The notes under the pieces were generated by a model. That model searched no databases. It saw only the letters and a list, made by a program, of their open reading frames with translations, and was not told where the DNA came from. The position numbers and the translations under genes are program-made. 64,000 nucleotides of DNA from Clostridiales bacterium. Lineage in GTDB: Bacteria > Bacillota > Clostridia > Saccharofermentanales > Saccharofermentanaceae. Positions 1 through 8,221 of this stretch are shown in pieces; position 1 is the stretch's first letter, and every line of letters begins with the position of its first letter. The stretch lies in contig JAFXMZ010000017.1 in NCBI GenBank assembly GCA_017529925.1, forward strand, positions 62,001 through 126,000. Direction: 5' to 3'.

Positions 1-668
1 TTCCTGACCGTTATGTCTTCGCCCTTCAGAGCTGCCCTTACGCAGTCGGGGATGATCCTGTCATTTGCAAAATCACCGCCGCCTATAACATTTCCTGCTC
101 TTGCAGTGGATATGGCCGGTGAATCCTCCTTATCGAAAAAGGAATTCCTGTAGCTGTGGGTAACGAGCTCGCTGCACGACTTTGAATTGGAATAGGGATC
201 GAATCCGTCGAGGGGCTCATTCTCCCTGTAGCCCCATTCCCACTCGTTGTTCTTATAGACCTTGTCCGTCGTAACATTCAGGAATGACTTTACACAGCTG
301 CTCTTCCTTACGCACTCGAGGATATTGACCGTTCCCATTACGTTCGTCTCGTAAGTATAGGCGGGATCCTTATATGAATCACGGACTATCGGCTGCGCAG
401 CCATATGGATGACGATCTCGGGAGCTGCCTTCTCGAAAGCCTCCCGGAGCTTATCCATATCCCTTATATCTCCGATGACAGAAGTCATCTTTCCGTCAAG
501 GCCTGCCATCCCGAAAAGGTTCGGCTCTGTCGGTGCCTCGAGAGAATATCCCGTGAGTACGGCTCCCGCTCCGACTAATATCCTGCTCATCCATGAGCCC
601 TTAAAACCGGTATGTCCGGTAAGAAAGACTCTCTTTCCTTCGTAAAACTTAAGCTCTTCCTCTGTCAT
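1..668 (-). CDS. rfbG: CDP-glucose 4,6-dehydratase, C-terminus cut by window edge
   Basis: Converts CDP-glucose to CDP-4-keto-6-deoxyglucose in 3,6-dideoxyhexose or related surface-sugar synthesis; a cytoplasmic SDR-type NAD enzyme. Reading down from the ATG at 668, the protein begins MTEEELKFYEGKRVFLTG and continues with HTGFKGSWMS, the nucleotide-binding glycine motif typical of RfbG. Later come AAQPIVRDSY, NVMGTVNILE, the VTTDKVYKNNEW active-site region and YSNSKSCSELV, whose YxxxK is the catalytic pair. About 222 residues lie in the window, against roughly 360 for the family. It starts 8 bases after the rfbF stop with GAGTGAGG upstream, so the two are co-transcribed. The substrate assignment rests on the rfbF partner. 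Confidence 0.9.
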   Translation of the reverse strand, partial: MTEEELKFYEGKRVFLTGHTGFKGSWMSRILVGAGAVLTGYSLEAPTEPNLFGMAGLDGKMTSVIGDIRDMDKLREAFEKAAPEIVIHMAAQPIVRDSYKDPAYTYETNVMGTVNILECVRKSSCVKSFLNVTTDKVYKNNEWEWGYRENEPLDGFDPYSNSKSCSELVTHSYRNSFFDKEDSPAISTARAGNVIGGGDFANDRIIPDCVRAALKGEDITVR

Positions 669-676
669 AGAATGCC

Positions 677-1456
677 TCACTCTTCCCAGACGATCCAGGG
701 AGCCTCACCCGAATCGATCATGGACTCGAGCCTCTCCTTATCTCTCTTGGTATCCATGCACTTCCAAAATCCCCTGTGGACATATGCCTTGAGCTGTCCG
801 TCCTTGGCGAGGTTCTCGAGAGGCTCTCTCTCGAAGACTGTCGTATCGTCCTTGAGATAATCGAATACTTCGGGATTCATGACCATAAAGCCTGCATTGA
901 TCATGGCGCCGTCGCGGTCGCTCTTCTCCCTGAAGCGGTTTACCGTACCGTCCTTATCCATATCGAGGCAGCCGAACTGCTGGCCGACGTTTACGGAAGT
1001 GATCGTGCCGATCTTTCCGTGCGACTTGTGGAAATCGAGGAGCGCCTTGAGATCGATATCGGAAACACCGTCTCCGTATGTGAGCATAAAGGGCTCATCG
1101 CCGATATACTTCCTGATCCTCTTGATCCTTCCGCCCGTCATAGTATTGAGGCCCGTATCGACAAGGGTGACCTTCCACGGCTCGGTATGTGTGCTGTGAA
1201 CGATCATCCTGTTCTCTTTCGTAAAATCAAAGGTGACATCCGAAGTGTGGAGATAATAATCCGCGAACCACTCCTTGATGACATACTGCTTATATCCGCA
1301 GCATATGACAAAATCATTGAATCCGAATGATGAATAATATTTCATGATGTGCCAGAGTATCGGCTTGCCCCCGATCTCGACCATCGGCTTCGGCTTAAGA
1401 ACGCTCTCTTCGCTGATCCTCGTACCGAATCCGCCTGCAAGAAGAACTACTTTCAT
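677..1456 (-). CDS. rfbF: Glucose-1-phosphate cytidylyltransferase
   Basis: Makes CDP-glucose from CTP and glucose 1-phosphate, the first step of CDP-hexose synthesis, in the cytoplasm. The protein opens MKVVLLAGGFGTRISEES with the nucleotidyltransferase signature GGFGTR, then KPKPMVEIGGKPILWHIM; LTYGDGVSDID holds the metal-binding aspartate. At 259 residues the length is right for RfbF. The start at 1456 follows GGCAGGAG at 7-8 bases; an upstream in-frame ATG at 1480 has no comparable site. A TATAAT (1491-1496, minus strand) is a likely -10 box, but I find no good -35. The next gene, rfbG, uses its product. Confidence 0.93.
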   Translation of the reverse strand: MKVVLLAGGFGTRISEESVLKPKPMVEIGGKPILWHIMKYYSSFGFNDFVICCGYKQYVIKEWFADYYLHTSDVTFDFTKENRMIVHSTHTEPWKVTLVDTGLNTMTGGRIKRIRKYIGDEPFMLTYGDGVSDIDLKALLDFHKSHGKIGTITSVNVGQQFGCLDMDKDGTVNRFREKSDRDGAMINAGFMVMNPEVFDYLKDDTTVFEREPLENLAKDGQLKAYVHRGFWKCMDTKRDKERLESMIDSGEAPWIVWEE

Positions 1457-1800
1457 GATGCTCCTGCCTTTCATACGCATAGTTACATAGATTATACAAC
1501 ATTTTTGTCCGGATATATATATTAATAATGTAGGCGTTTAGGTTCTTTCAACAAAAATGATTCTCACTTTTCTACATAGTGCGTCATTACAGCTGCATAA
1601 AGAATTGAATAAACAAAACACTGAATTCTAAGGGGCTGTCTCAAGCAACACACTTTGAGACTGCCCCCATGAATCCAACTTGTATAAGAAGATAGGCTTA
1701 TAACCACTCCTAACTTAATGGTTGCTTTCTCCGAAATGTGCATTAGGTCTTTATCTTAATGACATTGCCCGGAGTGGTCCCCTTATTTGATCATGTCTTA
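1457..1800. other. Intergenic stretch with a stem-loop
   Basis: No gene is recognisable here. It holds the probable rfbF -10 box near 1491-1496 and an AT-rich stretch to about 1535. At 1632-1643 and 1656-1667 a 12-base inverted repeat (GGGGCTGTCTCA against TGAGACTGCCCC, one mismatch, 12-base loop) could fold. It lacks a T-tract on either side, so it is not a clear terminator; similar GGGGCTGTCTC ends occur on some clostridial mobile elements. An 8-base inverted pair ACCACTCC/GGAGTGGT lies at 1703-1710 and 1771-1778. Confidence 0.4.
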
Positions 1801-3723
1801 TCAGAGCGAAGGATCTCTCGGATCGTATCCCCTGTCGCCGTGTATCGATACTGCCGGATATGCTGCAGGCTTGTCGAAAGGCGCCTCTTCACCCGAAGTG
1901 AATACATGTACGGGACAGCCATGGCAGTTGTCGTAGATCCACTTTGCATCCGAGACCGTGAGCCTTACGCATCCGTGCGATGCATTCTGGCCAAGCTTGT
2001 TGAACTCCCTTACGGACAGCGAGTAGATATCTCCGCCGTCGTAATACCATGCCGAATGGAAGAGGAAGTTGCCCGAGATCTGGGTGCAGTACTGACCCCA
2101 TACGTCGTTCATCAGGCATCTCCAGCGTCCTGCCCTGTTGAGCGTGAAATCGCCCTGGATAGTTCCGTTGCCTGCGACACCGCACGAGCATATCATCGCC
2201 TTTACGGGAGTATCGTAACCGCTGTTCGGGCTCGACTTCGCATATACCATTACAGTATTCGTAGCGCAGTTGACCGTCAGATAGTATGAACTCTGTGGGC
2301 CTATGATCGCGGATGTATCCTGGCACAGCGTTCCGTCCGGATTGAAGTAATAGCGGAGTCCGCCGATGTTATGCCATCCGATGGCAGCCTTATATCCTTT
2401 CGACGGGTCAAAGTAATACTTCTGACCGTTGACTCTCTGCCATCCCGATCTCATAGCCGTTCCGTCGAAATAGTAGATCGCACCGTTTATAACGTTGATG
2501 CCGACATCATATATAGCGCCGACGCTCTTTCCTTTGCAGTACTTCTCGAATTCCTGCGAATGGAATATATTCTTCTTGAATTCATCTATGCCCTTCTTGC
2601 CTACGACCTTGAGAGCTTCGGACACTTCAGTATCGGAAGGCTTTCTTCCGAGGCATGCGGCATAGATCCTCCTTATCTGCTCCTCTGATGACAGCTTCTT
2701 GAATCCGGGCGTATTGAAGAGGGACTCGAGAAGGACCTTACCTGCCCTGCCCTTGGCGAACTCGCCTGCCCAGTAACCGATCTCCTTATCGGAAGGCATC
2801 GCCTGATTGACGGCCATATAAGCATTTACTGTGAATACATTGACATCGGGATTCCAGTCCCTGGGATCCGACAGGTCGATCGTGCCCTTGTTGACGCCGT
2901 ACTTGGCGCAAAGGCTCGAGAACTCGTCTGAATCAACAAAACCCTTCAGGACATAATCACGTGTAACATGCTTCCTGTCGATGAGCTCGACCCAGCCCTG
3001 TTTTCCGGTCGGATCGCTGGTCCTCGAAAGGATGACATTATAGAGCATCTCGACATACTCGTCGCTCGTCGTATTCTTTCCCCTGTACTCGTCACTCAGG
3101 ATAAATCCCCTGACCATCTGTGACGCGCTTATCTTTCCCGAGGAGATCTTCCCGACCCAGTCGCGAAGGCCCGTCTCATCGGCCGTCCTTCCCAGTATCA
3201 GTGAATATGCCCTCTTTACGAACTGTGCTTCCACATAATGTATATCGAGAAGATCCGTGAGGTTATAGTTGCCCGGAGTTACTCCGTACCTCGAACAGAT
3301 CCCCTTGAACTCATCTGATGATATGAATCCCTGGAGAACGCGAGCCCTGGGATATCCGTCCTTAAGCGAGGAAGTCCATCCCTCAAGACCTGTGGGATCA
3401 GCTTCTCTTCCGAGGATAGCCCTGTAGAGGACAAGGACATATTCCTCATCCGAAAGCTGCTTTGACCTGAACTCATCGCTGTTGAAAAAGCCTGCCGCGC
3501 AGTCTGCCGCGGTAGTACCGTTCTTCATCCTGTTTTCCCAGTAGTCGATGCCGTTCGGATCGGGCTGTCTGCCGAGTACGATCGAATAGAGTCTCTCGAC
3601 ATATCCCCTGATCCCTGTCTCTTCAGCCCTTACGGTCCCCTTGAAGACGGAACCAAATACAGTGACGGCAACAACGGCCGTCAGCAATAATGCAGTAATC
3701 TTCTTAGCAAAAGAACACTTCAT
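1801..3723 (-). CDS. Secreted L,D-transpeptidase with DUF4214 repeats and wall-binding repeats
   Basis: Probable cell-wall cross-linking or anchoring enzyme acting outside the membrane. It is 640 residues with a signal peptide (about 1-33, ending near GTVRAEE). Next come about six DUF4214 units, the clearest carrying LYSIVLGRQPDPNGIDYW and LYRAILGREADPTGL, roughly residues 40-400; the last two are degenerate. A short choline-binding-like segment follows (YYFDGTAMRSGWQ, YYFNPDGTLC). The C-terminal YkuD domain starts near 482 and has HSAWYYDGG and SHGCVRLT, with catalytic cysteine at 585. DUF4214 is often found in secreted proteins and may bind carbohydrate. Start ATG at 3723 follows GGGGGATAGC. 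A terminator hairpin sits just upstream at 3756-3779. Confidence 0.88.
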   Translation of the reverse strand: MKCSFAKKITALLLTAVVAVTVFGSVFKGTVRAEETGIRGYVERLYSIVLGRQPDPNGIDYWENRMKNGTTAADCAAGFFNSDEFRSKQLSDEEYVLVLYRAILGREADPTGLEGWTSSLKDGYPRARVLQGFISSDEFKGICSRYGVTPGNYNLTDLLDIHYVEAQFVKRAYSLILGRTADETGLRDWVGKISSGKISASQMVRGFILSDEYRGKNTTSDEYVEMLYNVILSRTSDPTGKQGWVELIDRKHVTRDYVLKGFVDSDEFSSLCAKYGVNKGTIDLSDPRDWNPDVNVFTVNAYMAVNQAMPSDKEIGYWAGEFAKGRAGKVLLESLFNTPGFKKLSSEEQIRRIYAACLGRKPSDTEVSEALKVVGKKGIDEFKKNIFHSQEFEKYCKGKSVGAIYDVGINVINGAIYYFDGTAMRSGWQRVNGQKYYFDPSKGYKAAIGWHNIGGLRYYFNPDGTLCQDTSAIIGPQSSYYLTVNCATNTVMVYAKSSPNSGYDTPVKAMICSCGVAGNGTIQGDFTLNRAGRWRCLMNDVWGQYCTQISGNFLFHSAWYYDGGDIYSLSVREFNKLGQNASHGCVRLTVSDAKWIYDNCHGCPVHVFTSGEEAPFDKPAAYPAVSIHGDRGYDPRDPSL

Positions 3724-3751
3724 GCTATCCCCCGATAAACAGATAAATGAT

Positions 3752-3779
3752 AAAAGGCGGCCGCGACTACGCAGCCACC
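3752..3779 (-). terminator. Rho-independent terminator after fabZ
   Basis: On the minus strand a 10-bp GC-rich stem (3779-3770 with 3765-3756, two G-U pairs in RNA, TAGT loop) is followed by TTTT. It lies between fabZ and the L,D-transpeptidase start at 3723, so it closes the fatty-acid operon. It also leaves only about 30 bases before the next start codon. Confidence 0.7.
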
Positions 3780-3847
3780 TTATATATTATCAGCCAAAGG
3801 TAACAAAACCACCCTAACAGTGTTTTGTTTATGTTACAAATCACGCC

Positions 3848-4282
3848 TTACTGAACGATCGCGAACTTAAGAGTGCACTGTACGGCAACCTGACCGTCTA
3901 CGGTAGCGACAGCTTCGCCGATTCCCATGGGACCGCGGACAGCCGTGATCTTTGTCTCGAGCCTTACCGTATCACCAGGGATGATCTGACGCTTGAACTT
4001 ACAGTTGTCGATACCTGCAAATACGGCGATCTTACCCTTGAAGCTCTCCTGCGAAAGAATAGCCACGGCACCTGCCTGGGCGAGCGCCTCTACGGTGAGG
4101 ACTCCGGGAACGATAGGCATCTCCGGGAAATGACCGCGGAAGAAATACTCGTCATATGTGAAATTCTTATATGCCACGCAGAACTGTCCGGGCTCATAAT
4201 CCTCGACTTTGTCGAGAAGAAGGAACGGATGTCTGTGAGGGATGATCTTCTGGATGCCGATGACGTCTAATGAGTTTGCCAT
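3848..4282 (-). CDS. fabZ: 3-hydroxyacyl-ACP dehydratase FabZ
   Basis: Dehydrates 3-hydroxyacyl-ACP to trans-2-enoyl-ACP in the fatty-acid elongation cycle, in the cytoplasm as a hot-dog-fold hexamer. The 144-residue length is normal. IIPHRHPFLLLDKV at the N-terminus and YFFRGHFPEMPIVPGVLTVEAL contain catalytic His51 and Glu65. It is the last gene of the fab operon, 14 bases after fabF, and is followed by a terminator. There is no fabA/fabM-type isomerase in the cluster, so how unsaturated acyl chains arise is not visible here. Confidence 0.96.
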   Translation of the reverse strand: MANSLDVIGIQKIIPHRHPFLLLDKVEDYEPGQFCVAYKNFTYDEYFFRGHFPEMPIVPGVLTVEALAQAGAVAILSQESFKGKIAVFAGIDNCKFKRQIIPGDTVRLETKITAVRGPMGIGEAVATVDGQVAVQCTLKFAIVQ

Positions 4283-4296
4283 TGTCTTTCTCCTTT

Positions 4297-5532
4297 TTAC
4301 TCTTCGTATTTCTTTACGACGACCGTAGCGTTGTGACCGCCGAAGCCGAGGTTGTTGCTCATCGCATATGTGATATCCTTCTTCTTTCCTTCACCGAAAG
4401 TATAATCGAGGTCGAGCTCCTCCTCGCTCTCGACGGAACCTGCCGTTACGTGAACATACGAATTCTCGATAGCCTTTACCATAACGATGAACTCGACTCC
4501 GCCTGCGCCCCCGAGCAGATGTCCGATCATGGACTTCGTGGAATTGATCGCGACGTTCTTTGCCTCGTCACCGAATGCAAACTTGATAGCTCTCGTCTCG
4601 AAAAGGTCGTTATGGTGCGTAGATGTTCCGTGGGCATTGATGTAGTCAACATCCTTAGGCTCTATGCCTGCCTCCTTCATGGCGATCTTCATTGCCATGC
4701 CGGCACCTGAACCGTCCTCTGCAGGGGAAGTGATATGATATGCATCATTCGTCGCACCGTATCCGACTACCTCCGCAAGGATCTTAGCACCTCTTGCCTT
4801 TGCGTGCTCGAGCTCCTCGAGAACGACTACGCCCGAACCTTCACCGATTACGAATCCGTCACGATCCTTGTCGAAAGGCCTCGATGCCTTAGAAGGATCC
4901 TCGCTCGTGGAAAGAGCCGTAAGTGATGTGAATCCTGCGACTCCGAGAGGACATACAGCAGCCTCGCATCCGCCTGCGAGCATTACGTCTGCATCGCCAT
5001 ACTTGATCGTCTTGAAGGCATCTCCGATCGAGTGTGAACCCGATGCGCATGCCGTAACGATATCTATGTTCTTACCCTTCATTCCGAACTTGATCGAGAT
5101 GTTGGCGGAAGCCATATTCGATATCATCATCGGGATGTAGAAAGGATTGACCTTCTTGCCTTCGAGGAGCTTCTGATGCTCTCTCTCCGTTGCCTGCATG
5201 GAACCGACACCCGAGCTTACGATGACACCGACACGGTAGGGATCCTCCTTCTCCATGTCGAGTCCTGACTGCTCTACGGCCTCGCATGCCGCTGCTACCG
5301 CGAACTGCGAAAAGAGCTCCATCCTTTTAGCTGTCTTGAAGTCCATATACTTCGTAGGATCGAAATCCTTTACCTCGGCGGCGAGCTTTACCTTGTAATC
5401 TGTCGTGTCGAATCTCGTTATGGGATCGATAGCGACCTTACCTTCGACAAGACCGTTCCAGAAAGACTCGACATCATTTCCGAGGGGCGTTACTGCACCC
5501 ATTCCGGTTACTACTACTCTTCTTGCTTCCAT
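4297..5532 (-). CDS. fabF: 3-oxoacyl-ACP synthase II FabF
   Basis: Elongating condensing enzyme that joins acyl chains to malonyl-ACP. It has 411 residues. The N-terminus MEARRVVVTGMGAVTPLGND is typical, Cys162 in VTACASGSHSIG is the acyl acceptor, and the two histidines lie in INAHGTSTHHND and SMIGHLLGGAGG. The start at 5532 follows AAGGAG; an in-frame ATG further upstream (5619) would overlap fabG and is unlikely. It lies 28 bases after fabG and before fabZ, in the usual clostridial order, but without the accBCDA genes that often follow. Confidence 0.96.
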   Translation of the reverse strand: MEARRVVVTGMGAVTPLGNDVESFWNGLVEGKVAIDPITRFDTTDYKVKLAAEVKDFDPTKYMDFKTAKRMELFSQFAVAAACEAVEQSGLDMEKEDPYRVGVIVSSGVGSMQATEREHQKLLEGKKVNPFYIPMMISNMASANISIKFGMKGKNIDIVTACASGSHSIGDAFKTIKYGDADVMLAGGCEAAVCPLGVAGFTSLTALSTSEDPSKASRPFDKDRDGFVIGEGSGVVVLEELEHAKARGAKILAEVVGYGATNDAYHITSPAEDGSGAGMAMKIAMKEAGIEPKDVDYINAHGTSTHHNDLFETRAIKFAFGDEAKNVAINSTKSMIGHLLGGAGGVEFIVMVKAIENSYVHVTAGSVESEEELDLDYTFGEGKKKDITYAMSNNLGFGGHNATVVVKKYEE

Positions 5533-5560
5533 ATTGAAATCTCCTTGCTCCGGTATGGGA

Positions 5561-6298
5561 TCACATATGCATTCCGCCGTCGACGGAAAGAACCTGACCC
5601 GTGATATAGGATGCATCATCGGATACGAGGAATCCTACAGCATTGGCGATATCCTCGGCCTGACCGTAACGCTTCAGAGGGATGCCTGCGAGCATCTGCT
5701 CCTTGACCTTTTCGGGGAGCTCGTCCGTCATCTTTGTCTGGACAAATCCGGGAGCGATCGCGTTACATGTGATATTCTTGCCCGCATACTCCTTGGCTGC
5801 GCTCTTCGTGATGCCGATAACGCCTGCCTTGGATGCGGAATAGTTGACCTGGCATGCATTGCCCTGGATGCCTACGATCGAGGAGATCGAGACGATCCTG
5901 CCGTACTTCTGCTTGCTCATTACGGGAATGACCTCGCGGAAGAAATTGTATGTGCCCTTGAGGTTAACTGCGATGACCGCATCGAAATCCTCTTCCTTCA
6001 TCCTTACGAGGAATCCGTCTCTCGTGATACCTGCGTTGTTTACGAGTGCATCGATGGATCCGAATGTAGCCGCAACGTCAGCTACTGTCTCCTTAACGCT
6101 CTCGGCGCTCGAAACATCACATCTGTATGCCTTCGTCTCAACGCCGTACTCATTCTTTATCTCATCCGCTGTCTCCTGCGATGCCTCAACGGGGCATGCA
6201 TCGATGACTGCGATGTTATATCCTGCCTTCGCGAGCTTGATCGCGATCGCCTTTCCGATTCCTCTTGCGCTTCCTGTTACGATTGCCGTCTTTGCCAT
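5561..6298 (-). CDS. fabG: 3-oxoacyl-ACP reductase FabG
   Basis: NADPH-dependent reduction of 3-oxoacyl-ACP. It is a 245-residue SDR protein with TGSARGIGKAIA (cofactor loop), NNAGITRDGF, the catalytic serine in VSISSIVGIQG, YSASKAGV (Tyr and Lys) and the C-terminal VLSVDGGMHM expected of FabG. The start at 6298 is set by AAGGAGG eight bases upstream; the longer reading from 6352 runs into fabD. It is co-transcribed with fabD (20-base gap) and fabF. Confidence 0.96.
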   Translation of the reverse strand: MAKTAIVTGSARGIGKAIAIKLAKAGYNIAVIDACPVEASQETADEIKNEYGVETKAYRCDVSSAESVKETVADVAATFGSIDALVNNAGITRDGFLVRMKEEDFDAVIAVNLKGTYNFFREVIPVMSKQKYGRIVSISSIVGIQGNACQVNYSASKAGVIGITKSAAKEYAGKNITCNAIAPGFVQTKMTDELPEKVKEQMLAGIPLKRYGQAEDIANAVGFLVSDDASYITGQVLSVDGGMHM

Positions 6299-6318
6299 TT
6301 TTATGTTCCTCCTTGGAA

Positions 6319-7248
6319 TTACTTTGCCATTTCCTGAAGCTGCGCCTTGCATGCTTCGATATCCTCGACCGTCGATACGTTTATTACCGGTATCTCGGGT
6401 ATAGTCTTCTTAACGAATCCCGCGATCGTCTTTCCGGGACCGATCTCGATTATCACGTCGACACCCATATCCTTCATCTTAACGAGCGTCTGCTCCCACA
6501 TGACCGAGGAGGAGACCTGTATCTCGAGAAGATCCCTGATCTTATCCGTATTCTCTATGATCTCCGCATTCGCATTTGCGATATAGGGGATCTTAAGGTC
6601 CGTGATCTCTGCCTTGTCGAGTTCGACGCGGAGCTTCTCGCCTGCACCCTTGAGCATCGGTGAGTGGAAAGGTCCCGATACCTTGAGCTCGACAGCTCTC
6701 TTGGCACCTGCCTCCGAAAGCACCTCCATGCCCTTCTCGACAGCTTCCTTCTCGCCCGTGATGACGATCTGTCCGGGGCAGTTATAGTTCGCGACAGTAG
6801 CACCCTCGATGGGCTCGACCTTCTCCTCTATCGTCTCCTTGGGAAGACCGATGATGGCCGCCATCGTTCCGAGACCTGCAGGCACATACGAGCTCATGAG
6901 ATTTCCCCTGATCCTCGTCAGCCTTACAGCCTCATCGAAAGTCATCGCACCCGCAGTCACGAGCGCACAGTACTCACCGAGCGAAAGACCCGCAGTGATG
7001 TCGGGACTGATGCCCTCATCCTCGAGCGCCCTGCTCATGATCAAGCATGCCGTAACGAGCGCAGGCTGTGTATATTCGGTTACATGTATATCCTCATTCT
7101 CATCGAAAAGGATATGCTCCATATCGAAGCCCGCAGACTCCGATGCCCTCTTTACCATATCTCTTGCATAGTCGAACTTATCGAAGAAGTCCTTAGCCAT
7201 GCCGACTTTCTGAACGCCCTGTCCAGGGTATACAAATGCGATCTTCAT
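6319..7248 (-). CDS. fabD: Malonyl-CoA:ACP transacylase FabD
   Basis: Loads malonyl groups onto acyl carrier protein. The 309 residues start MKIAFVYPGQGVQKVGM, and Ser89 in AGLSLGEYCAL is the nucleophile; GPFHSPML carries the partner histidine. The family length is about 310. The gene is tightly packed: 2 bases after fabK and 20 before fabG. Its partner ACP is not encoded anywhere in this window. Confidence 0.96.
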   Translation of the reverse strand: MKIAFVYPGQGVQKVGMAKDFFDKFDYARDMVKRASESAGFDMEHILFDENEDIHVTEYTQPALVTACLIMSRALEDEGISPDITAGLSLGEYCALVTAGAMTFDEAVRLTRIRGNLMSSYVPAGLGTMAAIIGLPKETIEEKVEPIEGATVANYNCPGQIVITGEKEAVEKGMEVLSEAGAKRAVELKVSGPFHSPMLKGAGEKLRVELDKAEITDLKIPYIANANAEIIENTDKIRDLLEIQVSSSVMWEQTLVKMKDMGVDVIIEIGPGKTIAGFVKKTIPEIPVINVSTVEDIEACKAQLQEMAK

Positions 7249-7250
7249 TC

Positions 7251-8186
7251 TTACACGATCTCCTTTGCGTTCTTAAGGAGGTCATTTGCCTGCGCAAACA
7301 TCTCCTCGATGATCTTCGCCGCAGGCTTGATCTCGTTTATCATTCCGGAGATCTGGCCGGCCATGAAAGTACCTGCCTTGAGGTCTCCGTCAACGACTGC
7401 TTTTCGAAGTGATCCTGCGCCCAATGCCTCGAGCTCCTCAAAGCTTGCATGAGCCTCCTCGAGCTTCAGGTATTCAGCGGTGAGCTGGTTTCTGATCTGC
7501 CTTACGGGTGCGCCTGCGGACCTTCCGGTTACCTTTGTGGAAGTATCCCTCGCCTTGATGATCATGTCCTTATAGTTGGGATGGATATTGACCTCTTCGG
7601 ATGCGCAGAAGACTGTTCCGCACTGGACAGCCTCGGCACCGAGCATGAACGATGCCGCAACTCCTCTTCCGTCAGCGATACCGCCTGCAGCGATGACGGG
7701 GATCGATACGGCATCAACGACCTGGGGCACGAGAGCCATAGTTGTTATCTCGCCTACGTGTCCGCCGGACTCCGTACCCTCAGCGATGACAGCGTCGGCT
7801 CCGTCCTTCTCCATCTTCTTTGCAAGTGCAACTGAAGGAACGACGGGTATAACGATGATTCCTGCCTCCTTCCACATGGGGATGAACTTGCCTGCAGAAC
7901 CTGCACCCGTCGTAACGACCTTAACCTTCTCCTCGGCGAGGACTTCGGCGATCTGGGGAGCTCTGGGATTCATGAGCATTACGTTGACTCCGAAAGGCTT
8001 GTCCGTCATCTCGCGGCACTTATGTATCTGATCCCTGATCCAGTTCTCGTCGGCTCCGCCGCATCCGATGATGCCGAGTCCTCCGGCGTTGGAAACCGCA
8101 GCTGCGATATGATAGTCAGCGACCCATGCCATACCGCCCTGGAATATGGGGTATTTTATCCCGATCATCTCTGTTATCTTTGTCAT
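7251..8186 (-). CDS. fabK: Enoyl-ACP reductase II FabK
   Basis: FMN-dependent reduction of trans-2-enoyl-ACP, the last step of each elongation round. Its 311 residues form a nitronate-monooxygenase-type TIM barrel: YPIFQGGMAWVADYHIA at the start, EGTESGGHVGE (catalytic histidine region) and VIAAGGIADGRG plus LGAEAVQCGTVF as phosphate-binding loops. No fabI or fabL is present, so this is the cluster's only enoyl reductase. FabK is known to be triclosan-resistant. It lies 35 bases after fabH and 2 before fabD. Confidence 0.95.
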   Translation of the reverse strand: MTKITEMIGIKYPIFQGGMAWVADYHIAAAVSNAGGLGIIGCGGADENWIRDQIHKCREMTDKPFGVNVMLMNPRAPQIAEVLAEEKVKVVTTGAGSAGKFIPMWKEAGIIVIPVVPSVALAKKMEKDGADAVIAEGTESGGHVGEITTMALVPQVVDAVSIPVIAAGGIADGRGVAASFMLGAEAVQCGTVFCASEEVNIHPNYKDMIIKARDTSTKVTGRSAGAPVRQIRNQLTAEYLKLEEAHASFEELEALGAGSLRKAVVDGDLKAGTFMAGQISGMINEIKPAAKIIEEMFAQANDLLKNAKEIV

Positions 8187-8221
8187 GATCCTTTACGCTC
8201 CTTCTTTATGGTTAATGTTTA

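Noticed and set aside
1632..1667. Terminal inverted repeat of an insertion sequence
   Set aside because: Only one 12-base hairpin is present, with no transposase fragment and no matching distant copy; left as an unexplained stem-loop.
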